Source: Lysobacter sp. FW306-1B-D06B (GTDB lineage: Bacteria; Pseudomonadota; Gammaproteobacteria; Xanthomonadales; Xanthomonadaceae). Taken from it: a stretch of DNA of 64,000 bases. The stretch lies in the NCBI RefSeq assembly GCF_038446665.1, contig NZ_CP151802.1:124001-188000 (forward strand), given 5' to 3'. Position numbers and translations under genes: made by a program. Under the pieces are notes generated by a model. The model was given only the letters and a program-made list of their open reading frames with translations, was not told the DNA's origin and did no database searches. Positions 17,552-25,239 of this stretch are shown here, piece by piece (positions within the stretch are counted from its first letter, which is position 1; each line of letters starts with the position of its first letter).

Positions 17552-17932
17552 ATGAACGCCGTCATGAAGCCTCATACCAGCCTCGCCGAATCCCTGCGCG
17601 AGCCCGAGCAGGTCTACCTGTCCCCCCGCCGGATCGGGGAGGCGTTGGGCCTGCAGATCCAGAGCCTGGCCGAGCGCGCCCGCGTCAGCCGCAACACGCC
17701 CACCGCACGCCCGCAGAACGAACACCTCCAGCAGTACCTGCGCGATGTCGTGCGCGTGCTCGCCGCGGCCGAAGACGTGGCCGGCGGCGATCGGGCACGC
17801 GCGATCTTCTGGTTCATGAACGACCCGCTGCCGGAATTCGACTACCTCACCGCCGACGCGCTGGTGCAGGCGGGCAAGGCGCAGGTGGTCATCGACTACA
17901 TCGAATCCATCGCCGGGGGCGCGACCGGATGA
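17552..17932 (+). CDS. Xre/MbcA/ParS-type antitoxin (DUF2384)
   Basis: 126 residues. N-terminal Xre-like DNA-binding region (LSPRRIGEALGLQIQSLAERARVSRNT) and C-terminal toxin-binding domain of the MbcA/ParS/Xre type: ARAIFWFMNDPLPEFDYLTADALVQAGKAQ, where the W-(F/L)-N-x-P-L and T-x-x-x-L-V-x-x-G motifs are diagnostic. It would neutralise a RES-domain toxin and repress its own operon. GGAG ten bases before the start. The stop overlaps the start of the RES gene (ATGA), the standard arrangement. Confidence 0.93.
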   Translation: MNAVMKPHTSLAESLREPEQVYLSPRRIGEALGLQIQSLAERARVSRNTPTARPQNEHLQQYLRDVVRVLAAAEDVAGGDRARAIFWFMNDPLPEFDYLTADALVQAGKAQVVIDYIESIAGGATG

Positions 17933-18479
17933 TCCTGCGCGAGTTGGGCGATGGCGACGCGCTGTACCGCGTCATCGTCCCGCGCTGGTCGCATGCGCCC
18001 ACCTCCGGCGCCGGCGCCGCACTGAAGGGCGGCCGCTTCAATCGCGCAGGACTGGAAGCGCTGTACCTGTCCCGCGAACTGGAGACGGCCGTGGAGGAAT
18101 ACCGCCAGCACGAGCAACTGCTGCCGCCCGGCACGCTGGTGACTTTCCTGGTCGGTCCGTTGCTCGTGGTGGATTTCGCGCGCGGCTACGAGGGCGACGG
18201 CTGGGATCCGATCTGGGCCGAGTACGCCTGCAACTGGCGTCGCCTCGCCTTCGACGAACGCACGAGCCGCCGAGCTGGGTGCTGGGCGACCTCGCGCTCG
18301 ATGCCGGCGCGGCCGGCATTCTCTTTCCGTCCGCCGCGTGCACCGGCGGCACGAACCTCGTGCTGTTCAACTCCAGCCAGCTGCCCGCGCGCCTGCTGCG
18401 CGTGCACGATCCGAACGCTCAGCTGCCGCAGGACGGGCGCTCGTGGCCGGATCCTTCGAACCCGATATCCACCCGCTGA
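17929..18479 (+). pseudogene. RES-domain toxin gene, frameshifted
   Basis: RES toxins degrade NAD+. From 17929 the frame reads a good RES domain (LYRVIVPRWSHAPTSGAGAALKGGRFN, with Arg and Gly of the active site, then ALYLSRELETAVEEYRQH) up to RLAFDERT. At about 18264 one G appears to be missing: adding one base gives T-E-P-P-S-W-V-L-G-D-L-A-L-D, and that second frame continues through AAGILFPSAACTGGTNLVLFN to a stop at 18477-18479, exactly as in the family. Without it the first frame runs far past the domain end as Arg-rich nonsense. So the toxin is either inactivated or there is a sequencing error. The antitoxin is intact. Confidence 0.88.
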
Positions 18480-18510
18480 TCCTGCATCGCCGCATCCGTC
18501 GATGCAAAGA

Positions 18511-18536
18511 AAAAGCCCGCCATCCGGCGGGCTTTT
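18511..18536. terminator. Bidirectional terminator
   Basis: AAAAGCCCGCC, four bases, GGCGGGCTTTT: a perfect 11-bp stem with A and T runs on both sides, between the convergent RES and RND transporter genes. It can end transcription in both directions. Confidence 0.92.
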
Positions 18537-18556
18537 CCGTTCTGCGGTTCCGGGGA

Positions 18557-21500
18557 TCAGCTCACCGGTCGCGGCCGCAGGTGTTCATCCTCGTCGTCCT
18601 GTTCGATCACCGGCTTCTCGTCCATCTTGTCGCCCAGCAGGCGACGCACCGCGACGTAGAACACCGGAATCAACAGCAGGCCGAGGAAGGTCGCGAACAT
18701 CATGCCGCCGATCACGCCGGTGCCGATGGCGTGACGCGAGTTCGCGCCGGCGCCGCTGGAAATCGCCAGCGGGAACACGCCCATGATGAAGGCGAAGGAC
18801 GTCATCAGGATCGGACGGAAGCGCAGGTGCGCGGCCTCGATCGTCGCCTCGCGCAGCGTCTTGCCGTGCTGGCGCTGCTCGATGGCGAACTCCACGATCA
18901 GGATCGCGTTCTTGGCCGCAAGACCAATCACCGTGATCAGGCCGATCTTGAAGTAGATGTCGTTGGGCAATCCGCGCAGCAGCGAGAACAGCACCGCGCC
19001 GAGCGCGCCCAGCGGCACCACCAGCAGCACCGCGACCGGCACCGACCAGCTTTCGTACAACGCGGCCAGGCACAGGAACACGACGAGGATCGACAACGCC
19101 AGCAACGCAGGCGCCTGGTTGCCCGACAGGATTTCCTGGTACGACTGGCCCGTCCAGTCGTAGCCGAAGCCCTGCGGCAGGTCCTTCTCGACGATGTTCG
19201 CCATCGCGGTCATCGCTTCGCCCGAGCTGTGGCCCGGTGCCTGCGAACCCACGATTTCCACCGCTGCGTAGCCGTTGTATCGCGTGAGCGACGGCGACGC
19301 GGTGATCCAGTGGTTACGCACCACGTTCGACAGCGGCACCATCGACGTCGCTTCGCCCGGGCCCGCCTGCGTCAGCGGACTGGGCGTGTAGAAGCGCGCC
19401 AGCGATTCCGGGCCCGTGCGGTACGGGCCGTCGGCCTGCATCGTCACGCGCTTCACTCGGCCCGCGTCGACGAAGTCGTTGACGTACACCGGCGCCAGCA
19501 TCAGCTGGATCGCGCTGTAGATGTCGCCCACCGACAGGCCCATCGAGGTCGCCTGCACGCGGTCGACGTCCAGGCGCAGCTGCGGCGAGGCTTCCAGTTC
19601 GTTCGGACGCACGCCGGTCAGCGCCTTGTCCTCACCGGCCTTGCCCAGCAGGGTGTTGCGCGCTTCGGTCAGCGCCTCACGGCCCTGGCCCTGGCGGTCC
19701 TGCAGGTACATGTCGAAGCCGCCGAACTGGCCCAGGCCGCTCACCGTCGGCAGGTTGATCACGAAGATCTGCGCGTCGCGGATGCCGAACAGCGCGCCGT
19801 TGGCCTTCTGGATGAACTCCGACGCGGTGACCTTGCGCTCGTCCCACGGCTTGAGGCGGATGAACGCGATGCCCACGTTCTCGCCCTGGCCGACGAAGCT
19901 GAAGCCGGCGACGGTGAAGATGCCGTCGAACTCGTCTTCCTTCGCCATCGTCGCGCGCACTTCTTCCAGCACGGCGTTGGTGCGATTGATCGTCGCGCCC
20001 GGCGGCAGGTTGATCAGGGCGATCGCGTAGCCCTGGTCTTCCTCGGGCAGGAAGCTGCCCGGCATGCGCGTGAACAGGAATCCGCACAGCACCACCAGCA
20101 CGCCGAACACCATCATCCAGCGCGGTGCGTGGCTGATCGCGTGGCCGATGTGGCCGACGTAGGTCTTGGCGATCTTGTCGTAGTACTTGTTGAAGGTGCG
20201 GAAGACGAAGTTGTCGCGATGATGGTCGGCCGTCGGCTTGAGCAGCGTCGCGCACAGCGCGGGCGTGAAGCCCAGCGCGAGGAACGCCGAGAAGAACATC
20301 GCCATGGCGATGGTGATGGCGAACTGCTTGTAGATCTCGCCCGCCGAACCGCCCTGGAACGCCGAGGGGATGAACACCGCCGCCAGCACGACCGTAATCG
20401 CCACGACCGCGCCGCTGATCTGGCTCATCGACTTGCGTGTCGCCGCCTTCGGCGAGAGTCCTTCCTCGGTCATGATGCGTTCGACGTTCTCGATCACCAC
20501 GATCGCGTCGTCCACCACGATGCCGATCGCCAGCACCATGCCGAACAGGCTGAGCTGGTTGATCGTGAAGCCGATGAAGTACATGCCCAGGAACGTGCCG
20601 AGCAGCGCGATGGGAATGACCAGCGTGGGGATCAGCGTCGCGCGCAGGTTCTGCAGGAAGATCAGCATCACCAGGAACACGAGCACGATCGCCTCGAACA
20701 GCGTCTTGATCACTTCCTTGATCGAGACGGCGACGAAGGTGGAGCTGTCGTACGGCGAGAACCAGGTGACGCCCTGCGGGAACGTGGCCTGCAGTTCGTT
20801 CATGCGCTTGGTGACGGCCTCCGCCACGCCCAGCGCGTTGGCGCCCGGCGCCAGCTGGATGGCGAAACCGGCGGCCGGCTTGCCGTCCCAGCGGCTGTCG
20901 AAACCGTAGGACGTCGCGCCCAGGCCGATGCGCGCGACATCACGCAGCCGCACCGTGGTGCCGTCGCCGTTCGTGCGCAGGATGATGTTGCCGAACTGCT
21001 CGGGCGTGCTGAAGCGACCTTCGGCGGACACGGTCGCAGTGAAGCCCTGCTCCGCCGGCGCAGGGTCGGAGCCGATCTTGCCGGCCGCGAACTGCACGTT
21101 CTGGCCGCGCACCGCGGTGAGCACCTGCGTGGCCGACAGACCGAAGCCGCGCAGCTGGTCAGGGTTCAACCAGATGTTCATCGCGTATTCGCTGCCGAAC
21201 TGCTGGGTGCTGCCCACGCCCGGCACGCGCGCGATCTGGTCGAGCACGCGCGAACCGACGATGTCGCTGAGGGCATCGCGGTCCATCGACTCGTCGTCCG
21301 AGCGCAGCGCGACGACCTTCAGGAAGCCCGCGTTGGCCTTCGCCACGACCACACCTTGCTGCACCACTTCGGTGGGCAGGCGCGGCGTGGCGAGCGCGAC
21401 CTTGTTCTGCACCTGCACCTGCGCGATGTCCGGGTCGGTGCCCGGCGTGAACGTCAGGGTGATGTTGGAACCGCCGCTGGAGCTGGAGGACGAGGAGAAG

Positions 21501-21730
21501 TAGACGAGGTTGTCGATGCCCGTCAGCTGCTGCTCGATCACCTGCGTGACCGCGCCCTCGGCCGTCTCGGCGCTGGCGCCGGGATAGGACGTGGACACCG
21601 TCACCTGCGGCGGTGCGATGGAGGGATACGACTCGACGCCGAGGTTCAGGATCGCGAGCACGCCGCACAGCGAGATCAGGATCGCGATGACCCAGGCGAA
21701 GACCGGGTGGTTGATGAAGAATCTGGACAT
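18557..21730 (-). CDS. RND multidrug efflux permease (AcrB/MexB family, HAE1)
   Basis: 1057 residues, the full family length. Inner-membrane proton-driven drug pump with 12 helices and two large periplasmic loops. The proton-relay residues Asp407 and Asp408 (GIVVDDAIVVIENV) are at the same numbers as in E. coli AcrB. Early signature FFINHPVFAWVIAI and the late SFAFIMGVFPLAISSGAG are typical. It follows the membrane-fusion gene by nine bases. No TolC-type outer channel and no TetR-type regulator gene are beside it, so the channel is presumably encoded elsewhere. The long acidic tail (EQDDEDEHLR) is unusual in detail only. Confidence 0.96.
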   Translation of the reverse strand: MSRFFINHPVFAWVIAILISLCGVLAILNLGVESYPSIAPPQVTVSTSYPGASAETAEGAVTQVIEQQLTGIDNLVYFSSSSSSSGGSNITLTFTPGTDPDIAQVQVQNKVALATPRLPTEVVQQGVVVAKANAGFLKVVALRSDDESMDRDALSDIVGSRVLDQIARVPGVGSTQQFGSEYAMNIWLNPDQLRGFGLSATQVLTAVRGQNVQFAAGKIGSDPAPAEQGFTATVSAEGRFSTPEQFGNIILRTNGDGTTVRLRDVARIGLGATSYGFDSRWDGKPAAGFAIQLAPGANALGVAEAVTKRMNELQATFPQGVTWFSPYDSSTFVAVSIKEVIKTLFEAIVLVFLVMLIFLQNLRATLIPTLVIPIALLGTFLGMYFIGFTINQLSLFGMVLAIGIVVDDAIVVIENVERIMTEEGLSPKAATRKSMSQISGAVVAITVVLAAVFIPSAFQGGSAGEIYKQFAITIAMAMFFSAFLALGFTPALCATLLKPTADHHRDNFVFRTFNKYYDKIAKTYVGHIGHAISHAPRWMMVFGVLVVLCGFLFTRMPGSFLPEEDQGYAIALINLPPGATINRTNAVLEEVRATMAKEDEFDGIFTVAGFSFVGQGENVGIAFIRLKPWDERKVTASEFIQKANGALFGIRDAQIFVINLPTVSGLGQFGGFDMYLQDRQGQGREALTEARNTLLGKAGEDKALTGVRPNELEASPQLRLDVDRVQATSMGLSVGDIYSAIQLMLAPVYVNDFVDAGRVKRVTMQADGPYRTGPESLARFYTPSPLTQAGPGEATSMVPLSNVVRNHWITASPSLTRYNGYAAVEIVGSQAPGHSSGEAMTAMANIVEKDLPQGFGYDWTGQSYQEILSGNQAPALLALSILVVFLCLAALYESWSVPVAVLLVVPLGALGAVLFSLLRGLPNDIYFKIGLITVIGLAAKNAILIVEFAIEQRQHGKTLREATIEAAHLRFRPILMTSFAFIMGVFPLAISSGAGANSRHAIGTGVIGGMMFATFLGLLLIPVFYVAVRRLLGDKMDEKPVIEQDDEDEHLRPRPVS

Positions 21731-21739
21731 GGCGTGGGG

Positions 21740-22927
21740 TCAGTCCTTCTTGGCCGGTTCCTCACCGGCGGCCTTCGCGGCCGGCGCCTTCGATGCATCG
21801 CCGGCGGTCTTGCCCGCGGCGTCGGCCGGCGAAACCTTGGCCGGCTTGCCCGGCTGCGCGCGCTGCACGCCGGAGACGATGACCTGGTCGTTCGGGGCCA
21901 GGCCCTTGGTCACCACCCAGTTGCCGCCTTGCTGGCGGTCGGCCACGACGTCCTTGCGCGCGACGTTGCCGTCGCTGCCGAGGACCAGCACGAAGGCGCT
22001 CTTGGCATCGCGCTGCACACCGGCCTGCGGGACCAGGTAGGCATTGGGCGTCACGCCCAGCACCGTCTTGAGGGTCACGAACGTGCCCGGCAGCAGCGTC
22101 TTGTCGGGGTTGGGGATCAGCGCGCGCAGCGCGATCGCGCCGGTGCTCGGATCGACGACGTCGCCGGAGAAGTCCAGCTTGCCCTGGCGCTCGTACGGCG
22201 TGCCGTCCGGCAGGACGACGGTCACCTTCGAATCGCCCTGCGTGGTCTGCGCGCGACGCACCTGCTCCAGCTCGGTGACGCTGAGGGAGAAGTTCACGTA
22301 GAGCTGGTCGATCTGGTCGACCGTGGTGAGCAGCGTCGGCGTGCCCTGCCCGACCAGCGCGCCTTCGGTGACCTGCTGCTGGTTCGCGCGGCCGCTGATC
22401 GGCGCGGTCACCGTGGCGTAGCCCAGGTTGATGCGCGCATTCGCCAGCGCCGCCTCGGCCTGCTTCACCGCGGCACCGGAGCTGCGCTCGGCGGCCATGG
22501 CGTTGTCCAGGTCGGACTGCGAGACGAACTTCTCCGGCGCCAGGCGGCGGGCGCGATCGGCGGCGGCCTTGGCGTTGGCGTAGTTGGCCTGCGCCGAGGC
22601 CAGCGAGGCCTGGGCCTGGCCGACTTCGGCCTGCAACGGCGCCGGGTCGATCAGGAACAGCACCTGCCCGGCCTTCACGTCGCTGCCTTCCTCATAGACC
22701 CGGCGCTGCAGCACGCCCGGAACGCGCGCACGCACGTCCGCGCTGCGGAACGCGGCCAGACGGCCCACCAGATCCTTCTGCAGCGGCACGTCGCCCGGCT
22801 GCACCTTGACCACACCGACGTCCGGCGGGGGCATCTCGCCGCCCTGGGGCTGATCCTTGCCGCCGCAGGCGGACAGTACGAGGGCCAACGCGGCAGCGAT
22901 CGCCACCGTGCGCGGGTTCTTGACCAT
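21740..22927 (-). CDS. RND efflux periplasmic adaptor (AcrA/MexA family)
   Basis: 395 residues. Lipoprotein signal with lipobox LSAC (Cys near residue 21). Biotinyl-lipoyl-like halves (GVLQRRVYEEGSDVKAGQVLF and later ATVTAPISGRANQQQVTEGALV) flank a helical hairpin of about 80 residues; beta-barrel and membrane-proximal domains follow. The tail is Lys/Ala-rich. It bridges the RND pump and an outer-membrane channel. The start at 22927 has GGAG 11 bases before; an in-frame ATG at 22951 would add eight residues. Confidence 0.95.
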   Translation of the reverse strand: MVKNPRTVAIAAALALVLSACGGKDQPQGGEMPPPDVGVVKVQPGDVPLQKDLVGRLAAFRSADVRARVPGVLQRRVYEEGSDVKAGQVLFLIDPAPLQAEVGQAQASLASAQANYANAKAAADRARRLAPEKFVSQSDLDNAMAAERSSGAAVKQAEAALANARINLGYATVTAPISGRANQQQVTEGALVGQGTPTLLTTVDQIDQLYVNFSLSVTELEQVRRAQTTQGDSKVTVVLPDGTPYERQGKLDFSGDVVDPSTGAIALRALIPNPDKTLLPGTFVTLKTVLGVTPNAYLVPQAGVQRDAKSAFVLVLGSDGNVARKDVVADRQQGGNWVVTKGLAPNDQVIVSGVQRAQPGKPAKVSPADAAGKTAGDASKAPAAKAAGEEPAKKD

Positions 22928-22984
22928 GGGGGAAGACTCCAATTCCTTCATGACGGGCGTCGCAGCCCGGGTAGGGTTCGAATT

Positions 22985-23013
22985 CCTATACCGCCCAGTC
23001 TAGCATTTGTCGG
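22985..23013 (-). promoter_or_regulatory. Possible sigma-70 promoter of the efflux operon
   Basis: On the minus strand CCGACA (23013-23008) and TATAGG (22990-22985) are spaced by 17 bases, 58 bases before the adaptor start. Each box matches four of six consensus positions. No clear operator palindrome is seen beside it. Confidence 0.4.
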
Positions 23014-23050
23014 GAGCGGCCCATCTCCCATTGGTCACGCCTATCGCCGA

Positions 23051-23719
23051 TCAGGCCGGTTGAAGCAAAGCCGCCAGCTGTGCCGGATCGGGCGCTTCGC
23101 GGAACGGGAGCCGTCCCCAGCACGCTACCGGCAGGTGCTGCTTCAGCAGCGTGAAGTTGTCATCGGCGCGCTCCATGGCCGGGTCGATGTCGTTGGCGAT
23201 CCAGCCCACCAGATGCAGACCATCGGCCTGGATCGCCCGCGCGGTGAGTCGCGCATGGTTGAGACAGCCCAGGCGCAGCCCCACGACCATCACCACCGGC
23301 AGGTCCAGCGCGCGCACCACGTCCGCCTGGTCCAGATCGGCGGCCAGCGGCGCGGCCCAACCGCCCACACCTTCCACCACCACCGCATCGGCCTGCGAGG
23401 ACAGGCGTGCGAATGCGCTTTCTATCGGCGCAAGGGTAACGCGGATGCCTGCGTCGGCGGCAGCCAGTTCAGGCGCCAGCGGATTGGGCAGGGCGAATGG
23501 ATTGACGTCCTCGTACGCAGGGCGCGGCGCGCTTGCCGCCTGCAGGGCGAGCGCGTCTTCGTTGCGCCATCCCTCCGGCGTGCGCTCGCAGCCGCTGGCA
23601 AGCGGCTTCATGCCGACCGCGCGCAACCCGCGCGCGCGCAGCGCATGCAACAGCGTCGCACTGGCCAGCGATTTGCCGATGCCGGTGTCGGTGCCGGTGA
23701 CGAACCAGCCGCGGCTCAC
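23051..23719 (-). CDS. bioD: ATP-dependent dethiobiotin synthetase
   Basis: 222 residues, normal length. Closes the ureido ring of dethiobiotin from 7,8-diaminopelargonate, CO2 and ATP. P-loop TGTDTGIGKS at 8-17, the GMKPLASG motif (36-43) with its conserved Lys, and VVVEGVGGWAAPL (carbamate-binding) are present, as is the late base-recognition segment GWIANDID. Starts with GTG; AAAGGGG upstream serves as ribosome site. No other bio genes are nearby. Confidence 0.96.
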   Translation of the reverse strand: MSRGWFVTGTDTGIGKSLASATLLHALRARGLRAVGMKPLASGCERTPEGWRNEDALALQAASAPRPAYEDVNPFALPNPLAPELAAADAGIRVTLAPIESAFARLSSQADAVVVEGVGGWAAPLAADLDQADVVRALDLPVVMVVGLRLGCLNHARLTARAIQADGLHLVGWIANDIDPAMERADDNFTLLKQHLPVACWGRLPFREAPDPAQLAALLQPA

Positions 23720-23788
23720 GACGCGGCCCCTTTCGGAGCGGCCCTGCCGGCCCCAAGTACGCTGGTAGACTGCGGAAAAGAGGCACTC

Positions 23789-24274
23789 ATGTTCACCAGC
23801 GAAAGTCTAAGCGGCACGAAGTCGGAACAGTATGCGCAACTGCTCGCGCAGGCGCGTGCGCTCATGCATGGCGAACGCGACCGCATCGCCAACGCCGCCA
23901 ACCTGGCGGCGCTGATCTACAACGCGGTGCCGGAACTCAACTGGGCCGGCTTCTACTTCTTCGACGGCACCGAGCTGGTCGTGGGTCCGTTCCAGGGACT
24001 GCCCGCCTGCGTGCGCATTCCGCTCGACAAGGGCGTGTGCGGCGCAGCCGCCTCCACCCGGCAGACCCAGCTCGTCCCCGACGTGCACGCCTTCCCCGGC
24101 CACATCGCCTGCGACTCGGCCTCCAACTCCGAACTGGTCGTGCCACTGGTCTCCGCCAATGGCGAGCTGATCGGCGTGCTCGACCTCGACAGTCCGGTCC
24201 TGGACCGTTTCAACGTTGAAGACCAGCACGGCCTGGAGTCCATCGCGCGGGCATATGTGGAGTCACTGGAATGA
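23789..24274 (+). CDS. msrC: Free methionine-(R)-sulfoxide reductase (GAF type)
   Basis: 161 residues, a single GAF domain. The three cysteines Cys74, Cys84 and Cys108 are spaced by 10 and 24 residues, exactly as Cys84, Cys94 and Cys118 of the E. coli enzyme, with the surrounding GVCGAAA and ACDSASNSELVVPL motifs. It reduces free Met-R-O with thioredoxin. The stop overlaps the next start (ATGA at 24271-24274). Confidence 0.95.
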   Translation: MFTSESLSGTKSEQYAQLLAQARALMHGERDRIANAANLAALIYNAVPELNWAGFYFFDGTELVVGPFQGLPACVRIPLDKGVCGAAASTRQTQLVPDVHAFPGHIACDSASNSELVVPLVSANGELIGVLDLDSPVLDRFNVEDQHGLESIARAYVESLE

Positions 24275-24648
24275 CGACCAGCACCGACAAGCTGCGCAAC
24301 ATCGGCCCGAAGTCCGCCGCCTGGCTGCGCCAGGTCGGACTGCGCACACGCGAGGACCTCGCCGCGGTGGGCACGGTGGAGGCCTTCATGCGCGTCAAGC
24401 GCGCCGGCTTCAAGCCGACGTTGAACCTGCTGTACGCCATCGAAGGCGCGTTGCAGGACTGCCATTGGCAGGAGATTTCCGACGAGCGCCGCGGCGAGCT
24501 CATCCAGGCCGCCGATGCCGCCACCGCCCTGCTGCCGCCGCCGCGCTACAAGCCGGCCGCCGCGCCGGTTACGACGACGCAGATGGCCCGCGAGGAAGAC
24601 ACCATCGCGATGCCGACGCTGTTCGACGAGCCTGCGGATCGGGACTGA
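24271..24648 (+). CDS. TfoX C-terminal domain protein
   Basis: 125 residues. The first 80 form a TfoX/Sxy C-terminal helical domain: LRNIGPKSAAWLRQVGLRTREDL, with the helix-hairpin-helix-like IGPKS start, AVGTVEAF and LNLLYAIEGAL. The N-terminal TfoX domain of competence regulators is absent, as in many stand-alone members. A disordered tail follows. It is coupled by a four-base overlap to the fRMsr gene, a pairing that gives no clear functional hint. Confidence 0.92.
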   Translation: MTTSTDKLRNIGPKSAAWLRQVGLRTREDLAAVGTVEAFMRVKRAGFKPTLNLLYAIEGALQDCHWQEISDERRGELIQAADAATALLPPPRYKPAAAPVTTTQMAREEDTIAMPTLFDEPADRD

Positions 24649-24870
24649 TCGAGACAGTCTGCACTCCGAGCACCTCCCTTTCTCCCGCTTGCGGGACTAG
24701 GTGCCCGAAGGGCGGATGAGGGCAAACGGAGACGAGGCTTCAGACTCGCCTGGGCCCTTCAACGCTCCGCGCGCTTTCCTTCGCTCCCACCGCTCTCCCG
24801 CAAGCGTGAGAGGGCTTTGCACACCGCGAACCCAAGCCTCCACGCGAAAATGCCGTAGACTTCGCCCCGC
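24649..24870. other. Intergenic stretch with degraded REP-like palindromes
   Basis: TTTCTCCCGCTTGCGGGA at 24679-24696 and GCTCTCCCGCAAGCGTGAGAG near 24790 are imperfect copies of the CTCTCCCGC palindromes seen at 7999-8105. No gene is seen. Confidence 0.6.
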
Positions 24871-25075
24871 TTCGAGGTGACCCGGCGGCGTCCTGCCGGC
24901 GGGTTGAAACGGGAAGTCGGTGACGCCGCCACGCGGCCAGTCCGGCACTGCCCCCGCAACGGTAAGCGAGTTCGAGCTCGGCACACCGCCACTGTGCACA
25001 CGCACGGGAAGGCGCCGCAGCCGGAGGGCCTCCTCCACTCGCGAGTCCGGAGACCGGCCTGCGACGCAAGGGTCC
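24871..25075 (+). promoter_or_regulatory. Cobalamin (B12) riboswitch
   Basis: The core elements occur in order: GGGAAGTCGGTG at 24911-24922, AGTCCGGCACTGCCCCCGCA at 24939-24958 followed by ACGGTAAGCGA, CCACTGTGC near 24988, GGGAAGG near 25006, and the B12 box AGTCCGGAGACCGGCC at 25044-25059. Adenosylcobalamin-type binding would lower expression of the receptor gene that starts 165 bases later. The exact 5' edge is approximate. Confidence 0.95.
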
Positions 25076-25239
25076 CGACTGGAAACAGCCTGTCTGGAAT
25101 CAGCATGGACCCGCCACTGGTTGCGATGCGGAGGGCGTCGCGGCGGCGACGTCGGCGTTCCGCTTCCGATTCCGCGGCCCACTCTCTCCCGGCAACCGTT
25201 CCTTTTGCCGTCGGCGCCGTCGTGCGCTGGAGAATTCCG

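Noticed and set aside
22960..22995. GGGTTCGAATTCC, resembling a tRNA T-arm
   Set aside because: No acceptor, D-arm or anticodon stem can be drawn around it; it lies in the promoter region of the efflux operon.
18338..24274. Very long plus-strand frame of about 1978 codons
   Set aside because: It is the antisense shadow of the RND and bioD genes; only its last part, from 23789, is a real gene (fRMsr).
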